In this document: one piece after another, positions 1 to 7,281 of the stretch
Layout of the letters: each line of letters starts with the position of its first letter
Numbering within the stretch: position 1 is the stretch's first letter
Origin: an uncultured Dorea sp.
GTDB lineage: Bacteria > Bacillota > Clostridia > Lachnospirales > Lachnospiraceae
Assembly: GCA_910578455.1 (NCBI GenBank)
Contig: CAJTQA010000018.1
Location: 1 to 58,407, forward strand
Length of the DNA: 58,407 nt
Direction of reading: 5' to 3'
The notes under the pieces: generated by a model
What the model was told of the DNA's origin: nothing
Databases searched by the model: none
Seen by the model: the letters and a program-made list of their open reading frames with translations, nothing else
Made by a program: the position numbers and the translations under genes

Positions 1-1
1 G

Positions 2-343
2 TTCCTGTACTCATTCAGATGGAAGATAGAAGTCAGCTATTACGAACAGAAAACCTTCTGGTCACTATGCAGCTATATGGTGCGCAGCCGGAAAGGGATT
101 GAAATGCTGGTTAATCTGATCAACATAGCTTATTGTGCGATGAAACTGCTGCCATATCAGGATGAAGCATTTTCAAAGTACCGTAGGGAAAGCGCACAGG
201 ATTTCAGGTTTGTGCTCAGCGAGCGGATCAGGCAGGAGGTATTTTTTGCCACTTTCGTGAAAAAGAGCGAAAGTATAATAAAATCATCTGCCCTTATGAG
301 AGCCTTAAAATACCTTGTTCAGCAAAAGGAGCGCTATTTATAA
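2..343 (+). CDS. IS4-type transposase, C-terminal part (cut by window edge)
   Basis: The reading frame is open from base 2 and ends at 343, so only the last 113 residues are visible. They begin FLYSFRWKIEVSYYEQK, which fits the Y-(2)-R-(3)-E-(6)-K signature around the third catalytic acidic residue of IS4-family DDE transposases. The E of this motif would be the last catalytic residue, and the rest is the usual helical tail. No terminal inverted repeat was recognised downstream. The copy may be intact beyond the window or a remnant. The family assignment rests on this one motif. Confidence 0.7.
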   Translation, partial: FLYSFRWKIEVSYYEQKTFWSLCSYMVRSRKGIEMLVNLINIAYCAMKLLPYQDEAFSKYRRESAQDFRFVLSERIRQEVFFATFVKKSESIIKSSALMRALKYLVQQKERYL

Positions 344-383
344 TAGTTGTAAAGTGGTGTTAATATAATAAAATTGGCAAATA

Positions 384-413
384 ACGGGGCGCATCTCTCA
401 CGATACGCCCCGT
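384..413 (-). terminator. Rho-independent terminator of the surface-protein cluster
   Basis: Arms ACGGGGCG (384-391) and CGCCCCGT (406-413) form a GC-rich stem. On the minus strand the stem is followed by a T-rich stretch. It sits just past the stop of the small membrane protein gene and would end leftward transcription. Confidence 0.7.
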
Positions 414-418
414 CTGGA

Positions 419-610
419 TTAGATTCCTTTTCCTTCGGCGGATTGGCCTGCCCATCTGTCGGCAAGCTCCTCTTCAAATTCATCTTCCCGTTTCTTCATA
501 TTATGACGATGCCATACAAAGACAACTACCATAACGAGCAGCACGATCAATGCCGGCAAATCCCACGCGCACAATCCAAAGAAACTATGTGAAAACATAT
601 ATTCTAACAT
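419..610 (-). CDS. Small single-pass membrane protein of unknown function
   Basis: The product has 63 residues, with one hydrophobic span (about residues 17-35, ALIVLLVMVVVFVW) followed by a charged tail, HNMKKREDEFEEELADRW. It starts at ATG 610 with a GGAGG site 7 bases upstream. It lies 33 bases after the large surface-protein gene on the same strand and just before a terminator, so it is probably cotranscribed. The membrane segment plus NMKK tail resembles the C-terminus of the neighbouring surface protein, which suggests a shared anchoring or partner module. No family was recognised. Topology would be N-out, C-in by the positive-inside rule. Confidence 0.7.
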   Translation of the reverse strand: MLEYMFSHSFFGLCAWDLPALIVLLVMVVVFVWHRHNMKKREDEFEEELADRWAGQSAEGKGI

Positions 611-643
611 ATTCTTTCCTCCATCTCTTTCTGCTTTTTGATA

Positions 644-3600
644 TTATGCCGCTTTACTGCCATGCTCTATATCAAAGTCAGCTATCTCTCTCCTGGCCTC
701 AAAAATCTTTTTCTGATGCTTCTTCATGTTCTTTGTGTAGAACAGCTCCACAATCAATGCCAACAGCATAATCAGGAAATGTAAGATACAGCATTTATGA
801 TTATGAGGACCTGCTGCCAACGGCACTTCTCCGTCATCTACCTGCTGCAGCGGTTCAACACCTACTTCCGGCTGAGCTGTAAGCGGTACCTGTGGATCAT
901 CTACCTGAGTCAGCGGTGTTACTACCGGGGTCAGCGCTGCCTGTGGGGCTGCTGCCGGTGCCGGAGTCGTCGGCGCTGGCGCTGGCGTTGGTTCCGGAGT
1001 TACTGCATCCGGCGTTGTTTCTGCCGGAGTTGGAGTTATCGGTGCCGGCGTTGGATCGGGTGTTGGCGTTGGATCGGGTGTTGGCGTTGGTATCGGAGTC
1101 GGAATTTCAGATTCCCCAACAAGTCTCCACTCTGCTGTAATTGTGATATTTCCATCTGCATCACGCACAGGCTCACCCCATCCGGTAAATTCATAACCCT
1201 CACGCTCTGGATCTGCTGGATATAATGCGTCCAGCTCTTCTTTGCCAATATTCTTATCAACTGTTTTCCGGTCTATCGGAGTCTCTGTATAGCCATCAAG
1301 CCATGTCACCGTTACTGTGTCTGGAACATCCGGCGTTTCGATAACTTCTACAACAGCCGTTCCTTCCGGGTCTTTCTCGTCTCCTGGCTTGTTGTCGCTG
1401 GTTGCCGTTGCCGTATTGGAAATCTTCGTTCCTGCCGCAACACTGTCCTTTACTTTCGCACGGATCGTCAGCTTTGTGCTCTCTCCCGCTTTGACTGTTC
1501 CGATGTCGTAAACGCCTCCCGATGGCTGTTCTTTACTTTCCGCCCCATCCAGGATCCAGCTCTCAAATGTCAGGTTGCTGTCAAGCACATCTGTTACTTT
1601 TACATTTTCCGCATCAGCTTTTCCCTTATTCTCAACACTGATTGTATACTCAACAGTTTCCCCTGCCTTTACTTTATCCGTGTTTGCCGTTTTTGTTACG
1701 GACAGATCAGGCTTTAACTCGCTCCACTGTGCTGTGATTGTGAGATTTCCGTTACCATCATCCTCAGGCTCGCTCCATCCGGTAAACTTATATCCGTCAC
1801 GCGTTGGATCCGCCGGATATAATTTGGACAGATCTTCCGAATCGATTCCTTTATCAACTATTACTGTTTTAATCGGTGTATCGGTGTAGCCATCTTTCCA
1901 CGTTACAGTAATCTGTTCGGGATTTTTAGGCTCTACCGTAGTGACTACCTCATTGCTGGATATCGGATCAGGCGTTTCGTCGCTCTTAACACTTGCTGTG
2001 TTTTTAATTTCTCCTGCCTCGGATGCTTTTGCTGTAATTGTCAACATTGCCTTGCCACCGGCAGCTATGCTCGGGATTGTCACAGAACCATTATAATTAT
2101 CTATAACTTTCCCATCCAATTTTGCAGCAATATCAGTCAGACCTTCCGGAAGGTTGTCGGCAACAACTACATTTGTAGCAGCCGCATCGCCCTTATTCTC
2201 AACCGTAATTACATAGGTCAATGTATCTCCCACCTGGACTTTCCCCGTTGGAGACACCGCCTTAGCAATCTCTAACTCAGGTTTCTTAACCTCAATAGGA
2301 TGATACGTATTTGTAATCGTCCTTGTTCCTCCGCTAAACATTGCATTTAGATTAAATGTTATCACATTCCCATTTACAGTTCCCGATGAAACCGTTGCAG
2401 TATATGTGTAATTCATCACATTTCCGGATTCTACAAGCGTCACTTCATTTGTTGCTCCCATATTGTAATAATATGGAACCTGCCAGGTTATTGTTTTTCC
2501 GGAAACAGTTCCACTTATGAGGCTCAGTGTGCCAGTCGTGCTGTTATCCCCGGCCTTAACGGTATAATGAATAGAAAAATTACCCGGAATCTGGTCAATG
2601 CCTTCAAACTTCTTTGTTAACGTAAACGTTCTATTGGGCTCTGCTTTATCTTTTTTGAAATAAAGCAAAAGTTGTGTTCCGCTGCCTTCCAGTATTGCAG
2701 AAACTACGTTCCCCTGATTCCCTTCATCAAACGTATAACCAGGTATGATTTTATCTTGTGATGTCGCACTTACTGTTGCACCTACAGTACCAACTCTGGA
2801 TTCGGGAGTCTTTATTTGCTCTCCATCAACATCATACCAATAAACAGTATAATTTGCTGACTTCTGCTTTTCCCATACAGCGTAAAGCGTCGTAGTTCCG
2901 GTGACTGTAATATTTCCACCGCCATAATAGCTTGGGCTTGTTGCCGTACTCGATGTTGACCACCCCAAAAAGTTGTATCCTCTGCGGTATGGCTGTGCAG
3001 TAGAAATCGTAAAGTTATAAGATGACGCTGTACTTGTCGCACTCTGCTCTGTAGGAGCTCCCGAACCGCCATTAGCACTATATTTCAAAGTAAAGGTTTT
3101 CGAGTTTTCAAAAAAGAGAAACAACGTCTCGTTTGCCTTATAGGGTGCACTGCCAGTGATATTGTAATGCACTGATGCATAATTGCTGTTCGGGCAAAGC
3201 CCTGGCGTATAGGTTGAAGGCACGGTCGTATATGCATTCCAATTATAACCTTTATATCCTGAAAATCCAGACAGGTTTGCTAAAGTCCGAAGGTTCGTAG
3301 AATGATTATATCCACTGTGGCCTGTGCTCTGCATGCATTTAGTTGTTAACAATTTTTCATCCACCGCCTGGCCATTTACAACCTTTACAACTTTCACTGT
3401 AAATTTCTCACCGCTAATCAAAGCTGTTGTCTCAGCGCCTCCGGCAATACTATCAGAAATTGTCATTAAAGCTGCAAGAGCCTCTGGCACATCTTCATAG
3501 TCCTCAAGCCCTGCGCCCTGCACTGCCTCATAAGCATCCATAGCCGCCTGACCGAGCCTGTTGGCTTCTTCAGCGTTTTTCCCGGTCACATCGCCAAGTG

Positions 3601-4402
3601 CAGCCAGTTTCTCAACAGCGTCCAGGAATTTTTTCACTACTTCCGGCACTTCTTTCTTCTCAGAAGTTTCTGCCTGAACTGCTTTCGGAACGCTCTTATA
3701 CTGAACCACTATCTCTGTGTCTTTCTTCACATTTCTGACAGCATATCCTGTCTCGCCACTCTTTTCCGCATTAGCCCCGTTTGCTTTCACGCTTTCAACG
3801 TCAAATCCTTCCTTAGCCGTTACGCTGAATTTGAAGTCTTTGCCCTCTTCCACGTCTTTTTTGTAGCTGGCTGCGTTTACGGAACTTCCGGCAACAGTGA
3901 TGACTCCGGCATCGGAATTGTTTACCTTGAACCTGACTGTGTATTTCTCAGCCTTTTCCTTGGCATCATCCTTATTGTCCTCTTTCGCCTCTTCTTTTGA
4001 TGGGGAATCAGCTTTCGGCTCCTCTGCCTTGTTTTCGTCCGTCTTTGCGTCCGCGGATTCACTGCCGTTATCTTTTACTTCTGTCTCAGCTTTTGACGGC
4101 TCTGAATCCTTCTTTGCTTCTTCAGCCTTCTCAGGCTCTTCCGGCTTCGTCTCCTTCGCCGGTTTTTTATCATCCGCCTTATTTTCTTCTTTCTTTGGCG
4201 TTTCCTTCTTCTCCGGCTCCTGCTTTTTCTCTTCCTTTTCAGGCTTATCAGCAGTTTCCTTCGAAACCTCTCCCTCGCTGGATTCGGTATTGGCATTCTC
4301 CTGTGCATTTACAACGCTTAAATCGCTGACAAACGTGGTGAACACCAATGCAAACGCCAAAAGGAATGCCAATCCCCTCCTTCCTCTTTTTCTTGCTTTC
4401 AT
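644..4402 (-). CDS. Large repeat-containing surface protein (InlB-type and DUF11 repeats)
   Basis: The product has 1252 residues. It starts with a signal peptide (KARKRGRRGLAFLLAFALVF) and a Lys/Glu-rich stretch to about residue 155. A helical region follows, then an InlB B-repeat-like unit (GYNFLGWS...LYAVWE), a MucBP-like unit and a Cna-type/DUF5979-like beta domain. After these, two DUF11 domains (LTYVITVENKGDA and VEYTISVENKGKA) alternate with two more InlB-like units ending in FTGW. A Pro/Thr stalk follows, then two QVDD..VPL motifs and a C-terminal membrane span with a basic tail. There is no LPXTG motif, so anchoring appears to be by the membrane span. ATG 4402 is chosen over GTG 4408 because GGAG lies 9 bases from the ATG but only 3 from the GTG. 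The likely role is adhesion or cell-surface interaction (inference from domains). It lies downstream of an ECF-like sigma factor gene. Confidence 0.85.
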   Translation of the reverse strand: MKARKRGRRGLAFLLAFALVFTTFVSDLSVVNAQENANTESSEGEVSKETADKPEKEEKKQEPEKKETPKKEENKADDKKPAKETKPEEPEKAEEAKKDSEPSKAETEVKDNGSESADAKTDENKAEEPKADSPSKEEAKEDNKDDAKEKAEKYTVRFKVNNSDAGVITVAGSSVNAASYKKDVEEGKDFKFSVTAKEGFDVESVKANGANAEKSGETGYAVRNVKKDTEIVVQYKSVPKAVQAETSEKKEVPEVVKKFLDAVEKLAALGDVTGKNAEEANRLGQAAMDAYEAVQGAGLEDYEDVPEALAALMTISDSIAGGAETTALISGEKFTVKVVKVVNGQAVDEKLLTTKCMQSTGHSGYNHSTNLRTLANLSGFSGYKGYNWNAYTTVPSTYTPGLCPNSNYASVHYNITGSAPYKANETLFLFFENSKTFTLKYSANGGSGAPTEQSATSTASSYNFTISTAQPYRRGYNFLGWSTSSTATSPSYYGGGNITVTGTTTLYAVWEKQKSANYTVYWYDVDGEQIKTPESRVGTVGATVSATSQDKIIPGYTFDEGNQGNVVSAILEGSGTQLLLYFKKDKAEPNRTFTLTKKFEGIDQIPGNFSIHYTVKAGDNSTTGTLSLISGTVSGKTITWQVPYYYNMGATNEVTLVESGNVMNYTYTATVSSGTVNGNVITFNLNAMFSGGTRTITNTYHPIEVKKPELEIAKAVSPTGKVQVGDTLTYVITVENKGDAAATNVVVADNLPEGLTDIAAKLDGKVIDNYNGSVTIPSIAAGGKAMLTITAKASEAGEIKNTASVKSDETPDPISSNEVVTTVEPKNPEQITVTWKDGYTDTPIKTVIVDKGIDSEDLSKLYPADPTRDGYKFTGWSEPEDDGNGNLTITAQWSELKPDLSVTKTANTDKVKAGETVEYTISVENKGKADAENVKVTDVLDSNLTFESWILDGAESKEQPSGGVYDIGTVKAGESTKLTIRAKVKDSVAAGTKISNTATATSDNKPGDEKDPEGTAVVEVIETPDVPDTVTVTWLDGYTETPIDRKTVDKNIGKEELDALYPADPEREGYEFTGWGEPVRDADGNITITAEWRLVGESEIPTPIPTPTPDPTPTPDPTPAPITPTPAETTPDAVTPEPTPAPAPTTPAPAAAPQAALTPVVTPLTQVDDPQVPLTAQPEVGVEPLQQVDDGEVPLAAGPHNHKCCILHFLIMLLALIVELFYTKNMKKHQKKIFEARREIADFDIEHGSKAA

Positions 4403-4543
4403 AAGCACTTTCTCCTTTTCAGATTTTGCACCTAATATTACGTTACATTTATATAGACTGAATTTAGCCGCGGAATTGCTCAGTTTTTGTAAAAATAATA
4501 AATATTATTTCTGGTGCAATAGAACGGGGATAACTATAAATTC

Positions 4544-4581
4544 AATGCCGGTTATCAGCAACCAGGCTGATAACCGGCATT
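4544..4581 (-). terminator. Perfect 16-bp inverted repeat between sigma factor and surface-protein genes
   Basis: AATGCCGGTTATCAGC (4544-4559) and its exact complement (4566-4581) flank a 6-base loop. It lies downstream of the sigma factor stop and upstream of the surface-protein gene. On the minus strand no strong T-run follows, so it may be a weak terminator, an attenuator or an RNA processing site. If it does terminate, the surface-protein gene would need its own promoter in 4403-4543. Confidence 0.55.
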
Positions 4582-4611
4582 TTGCCAGACGCGCGTCTGT
4601 CCTAAACCTTA

Positions 4612-5178
4612 TTAACTTGTCTCCAGCATCTTCCTGAGCCCCTTATATCCCCTGCTTAAGTACCGGGTCACGCTGCTTATGCTGCAGTTCATATGGCATG
4701 CTATGTCATTCAGGCTCATGTTCGCCAGCCATTTCAGCACGATAGCATTCCTCTCCTTCACCGGAAGTTTTTTCAGCGCTTTTTCCAACTCTTCATGTGC
4801 TGCCATTATCATCATAGCCTCCTCCGGGTTGCCTGACGCATGGTTGTCTATCACTGTTTCCAGCCCCTGCTCCCCCGACACGATCTGCTGCTTTCTCTTT
4901 ATCGTCATGTCATAGCATATCCGAAAGTTGATCTGCCGCAGCCATGTGAAGAAATACTTGGGCTCTTTCAGGTTTCCAATGTTCTTAAGCGCCAATATGT
5001 ACACTTCCTGCAATACATCCTGCGCGTAATCATCATCCCTCATATATTTTCTGGAAAATGCATATTCTGTCTCATATGTCATCGTATATAGTTCCGCAAA
5101 TGCATTGCTGTCATTTTTCTGCGCGCGCTTTACCAGCTCTGTTATATAAGCCCGGTCTTCTTCACTGACATTTCCCAT
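4612..5178 (-). CDS. ECF-like sigma-70 family RNA polymerase sigma factor
   Basis: The product has 188 residues. Region 2 is visible at about residues 22-90 (AFAELYTMTYETEYAFSRKY, then YAQDVLQEVYILAL). Region 4 with its helix-turn-helix is at about 130-185 (LPVKERNAIVLKWL, then MSLNDIACHMNCSISSVTRY). The length and two-domain layout fit ECF or other short alternative sigma factors, which redirect RNA polymerase to specific promoters. It lies between an unknown 153-aa gene (gap 45 bases) and the surface-protein gene, so that gene is the natural candidate target. No anti-sigma gene with a recognised fold is adjacent; the 153-aa upstream product could be a regulator, but that is a guess. Confidence 0.85.
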   Translation of the reverse strand: MGNVSEEDRAYITELVKRAQKNDSNAFAELYTMTYETEYAFSRKYMRDDDYAQDVLQEVYILALKNIGNLKEPKYFFTWLRQINFRICYDMTIKRKQQIVSGEQGLETVIDNHASGNPEEAMMIMAAHEELEKALKKLPVKERNAIVLKWLANMSLNDIACHMNCSISSVTRYLSRGYKGLRKMLETS

Positions 5179-5223
5179 ACTTTTCCACCAGCCATATCTT
5201 ATTTACCCATGAGCAAACCAGAC

Positions 5224-5685
5224 CTACAAATATTTAAACGGAATCCACCTGACTTTTTTATCCGGCAGCTCCCTCATAAGGGAAACCATCCGCTCCGCCT
5301 CGGAAAATTCTGCATCGTCAGATTCTTCGAGCCACCCGCCCGAATCCATCATTATATACGGAGCACGAATCGCCAGCTGTTTCAATATATATCCCGCTTT
5401 CCGTCCTGTGTCCTCCACCTGCAGCCTGATCCGGCAGCGCCGGCAGTCATAAAGAACCACTTCTCCGCCGGCATCCTCCGTTATATCTGTAAATTCAAGT
5501 CTGTACACTTCTCTTGTCTCTTTATTTTCATCCTCTATATATGCCATAATAATTGCATCATACGGCATTTGGAACTCCCGGTTCATTACATCCGTCATCC
5601 TGACAGAATCCTTCTCAAACTGGATATCTTTAAGCCGCCTTACGTCCGTTGCCGGATGCCGCCCTTTTCCTGCCGTGGTAGACAT
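5224..5685 (-). CDS. Unknown cytoplasmic protein upstream of the sigma factor
   Basis: The product has 153 residues with no signal peptide or membrane span. The sequence is acidic and contains MPYDAIIMAYIEDEN, YDCRRCRIRLQVEDTG and a C-terminal KKVRWIPFKYL. I do not recognise the family. ATG 5685 is preferred over the upstream GTG 5709 because AGGGGG lies 7 bases before it, while the GTG has only a weak site. It is the first gene leftward of the invertible segment, and its start lies 51 bases from the left recombination site. It would therefore be the first gene transcribed if the segment were inverted. Confidence 0.7.
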   Translation of the reverse strand: MSTTAGKGRHPATDVRRLKDIQFEKDSVRMTDVMNREFQMPYDAIIMAYIEDENKETREVYRLEFTDITEDAGGEVVLYDCRRCRIRLQVEDTGRKAGYILKQLAIRAPYIMMDSGGWLEESDDAEFSEAERMVSLMRELPDKKVRWIPFKYL

Positions 5686-5736
5686 GTTCTGTTCCCCCTG
5701 GTTTTCCACTCTTTTCAGGTTTTAAAGCTGTGAAAA

Positions 5737-5763
5737 TTTCTCAATAGAACCCATATTGAGATT
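5737..5763 (+). repeat. Left inversion site of the recombinase switch
   Basis: The 27-bp site has half-sites TTTCTCAAT (5737-5745) and ATTGAGATT (5755-5763) in dyad around the 9-bp spacer AGAACCCAT (5746-5754). The core AATAGAACCCATATT is repeated exactly in inverted orientation at 7134-7148. Inverted half-sites around a short asymmetric spacer are the layout expected of a tyrosine-recombinase crossover site. Confidence 0.8.
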
Positions 5764-5809
5764 TTGACAGGAAAACAGCGTAAATTACAGGTTTTGCGAG
5801 GAATCGCAG

Positions 5810-5829
5810 GACGGCTTATGACGGCTTAT
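5810..5829 (+). repeat. Tandem GACGGCTTAT repeat at the end of the recombinase gene
   Basis: GACGGCTTAT occurs twice back to back (5810-5819 and 5820-5829), overlapping the recombinase stop codon. The same word recurs twice upstream of the recombinase start (6986-7007), in the same orientation. It may be an accessory binding site for the recombinase, by analogy with integrase arm sites (inference). Confidence 0.6.
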
Positions 5830-6965
5830 CCCTTTTTTCCGGTCAAATGTGCTGAAACAGGCGTTATCCGTTCTATATTCAGCCGTTTTGTCTCCGGCGT
5901 GCAGTGGGCATAATGGCGTAGTGTAATCTGGGGAGAAGAGTGTCCTAGGAATTCACTTAAAACTTCATATTGAATCCCATTTTCCAGGCATCGGGTAGCG
6001 AACGTATGGCGGAGAGTGTGCATGTGGACTCCGATTAAATCCAGCTTTTTGCAAAGCCGTGCGATTTTCTGCTGCATCGTGCGGGGATCGCGGCATTCCG
6101 TTTTTGTTCCCTTAAAAAGGAAATCTTTGGGAGCGCCGTTCTCTGCGATTTTCTTTTCCATCAAGATGGCAGATAAAAATGCCGGAAGGGGAATATCCCT
6201 GACAGAAAATTCGGATTTCGGCACGCCCAGCACAAGTTTTGTGCTGCTGATTTCAGTTCCGAGGGGAACGCGGTGCACCGCATGGCGGATATGCAGGATG
6301 CCGTTTTCAAAATCCACATCCTCCCACCGGAGCGCACAAAGCTCTCCCACCCTGAGCCCCATATAAAGACAGAGCAGGTATTCTGGCTCATTGTTTGAGA
6401 AAATCTCTTCTTCTAATTTTCTCTGCTCTGTTTGTGTAAGGACGCGGGGAGACTTGCATCTTGATTTTGGAAGCCTGATATTCTGATAAGGAGTGCATCG
6501 GAGCAGGCCTTTTTCGGCTGCCGCCCCAAACATGCTTTTCAGGAGACGGCATATTCCGTGGAGGGTTGACGGAGCCAGTGTTTCTGACAGTGAATCTGCA
6601 AGATGCTGAACTTGCAGCGGTGTGATGTCTGCGATTGCCATTCCTCCCATATGCGGGCAGATGTGGTTGTCAAGATTGCGTCGGTATCCGGCATATGTCT
6701 CCGGCCTCACATGAGGACGGATTTCAGCCTCAAGCCAGTAATCCGCCCAGTCACAGAGCTTTATGCTCCCGTATGCAATAGGCAGGCAGTCTGGTTTGCG
6801 GTACAACTCGGATTTTATGACAATGAGCCTTTTCTTTACTTCGCTGTATTGTTTCCCATAGATGAATCCGAACCTGGGCCTTCCGTCCGGCTTGCGCCCT
6901 TTGATATACCTGCCTTCCCAACGTCCGTCTTTCCGATGATAAATGTTTTCCCCTTTTCTTGGCAT
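5826..6965 (-). CDS. Tyrosine recombinase (phage integrase family), putative DNA invertase
   Basis: The product has 379 residues. It has an N-terminal arm-binding-like region (GRWEGRYIKGRKPDGRPRFG), a SAM-like core-binding domain (about 75-165) and a catalytic domain (about 185-370). The catalytic residues are visible: Arg in GLRVGELCALRW, His-x-x-Arg in HTLRHTFA, His in LGHSS and Tyr in TLRHYAH. ATG 6965 is preferred to an upstream in-frame codon because AAGGAGG lies 5 bases before it. The gene lies wholly between two inverted 27-bp recombination sites with no phage genes nearby. It therefore probably inverts its own segment rather than integrating a prophage. Its reading frame points left towards the sigma factor cluster. 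Confidence 0.92.
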   Translation of the reverse strand: MPRKGENIYHRKDGRWEGRYIKGRKPDGRPRFGFIYGKQYSEVKKRLIVIKSELYRKPDCLPIAYGSIKLCDWADYWLEAEIRPHVRPETYAGYRRNLDNHICPHMGGMAIADITPLQVQHLADSLSETLAPSTLHGICRLLKSMFGAAAEKGLLRCTPYQNIRLPKSRCKSPRVLTQTEQRKLEEEIFSNNEPEYLLCLYMGLRVGELCALRWEDVDFENGILHIRHAVHRVPLGTEISSTKLVLGVPKSEFSVRDIPLPAFLSAILMEKKIAENGAPKDFLFKGTKTECRDPRTMQQKIARLCKKLDLIGVHMHTLRHTFATRCLENGIQYEVLSEFLGHSSPQITLRHYAHCTPETKRLNIERITPVSAHLTGKKG

Positions 6966-6985
6966 AGTACCTCCTTCTTTACATA

Positions 6986-7007
6986 GACGGCTTATCTGAC
7001 GGCTTAA
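6986..7007 (+). repeat. Pair of GACGGCTTA repeats upstream of the recombinase start
   Basis: GACGGCTTAT lies at 6986-6995 and GACGGCTTAA at 6998-7007, 12 bases apart start to start. They are direct copies of the pair at 5810-5829. They lie in the 5' leader of the recombinase gene, so binding there could also autoregulate it (inference). Confidence 0.55.
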
Positions 7008-7068
7008 AATATCTTTCCCTGAAAGCAAAGAAAATCAGGCATTTTAATTCCTCAGTATTTCCGTCCGA

Positions 7069-7097
7069 TTGACAAATAGGTTGATAAATGGTAACAT
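7069..7097 (+). promoter_or_regulatory. Outward-facing promoter inside the invertible segment
   Basis: TTGACA (7069-7074), a 17-base spacer and TAACAT (7092-7097) form a good sigma-A-type promoter reading rightward. The predicted start is near 7104, inside the invertible segment, and transcription would cross the right site (7128-7154) towards the DUF885 gene at 7282. After inversion the same promoter would read left across the site at 5737-5763 into the gene starting at 5685. Confidence 0.65.
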
Positions 7098-7127
7098 CTT
7101 TGTAAATACATAAAGCAATAATAAAGA

Positions 7128-7154
7128 TTTCATAATATGGGTTCTATTACGAAA
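7128..7154 (-). repeat. Right inversion site of the recombinase switch
   Basis: Half-sites TTTCATAAT (7128-7136) and ATTACGAAA (7146-7154) match in dyad at 8 of 9 positions around the spacer ATGGGTTCT (7137-7145). This spacer is the exact reverse complement of the left site's. The half-site consensus over both sites is close to TTTCNNAAT. Confidence 0.8.
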
Positions 7155-7177
7155 CAATATAAATTTTTGTCAGCACT

Positions 7178-7194
7178 CCCCGGCTCTGCCGGGG
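7178..7194 (+). other. Hairpin in the 5' leader of the DUF885 gene
   Basis: CCCCGGC (7178-7184) and GCCGGGG (7188-7194) form a strong 7-bp stem with a TCT loop. No T-run follows on the plus strand, so it is more likely a leader structure or a weak barrier than a terminator. It lies between the switch promoter and the gene at 7282. Confidence 0.5.
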
Positions 7195-7281
7195 AATACC
7201 TTAACCCCAAAATTTCGTTCTTTAAAATCATCAACACATCCCACTCCGCATATAAATATTAAAAACCTTTCGAGGGCCGTT

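Noticed and set aside
1020..1100. Short tandem repeat in the surface-protein stalk as a CRISPR or minisatellite
   Set aside because: It encodes the Pro/Thr stalk (PTPDPTPTPDP) in only a few units; no spacer structure exists.
3897..4637. Long plus-strand frame opposite the 5' part of the surface-protein gene (Ser/Phe-rich)
   Set aside because: It mirrors the Lys/Glu-rich codons of the real gene on the other strand, has no ribosome-binding site and shows no domain.
5810..7007. GACGGCTTA direct repeats as attL/attR of an integrated element
   Set aside because: They lie inside the better inverted 27-bp sites, occur as pairs and bracket only the recombinase gene; accessory binding sites are more likely.
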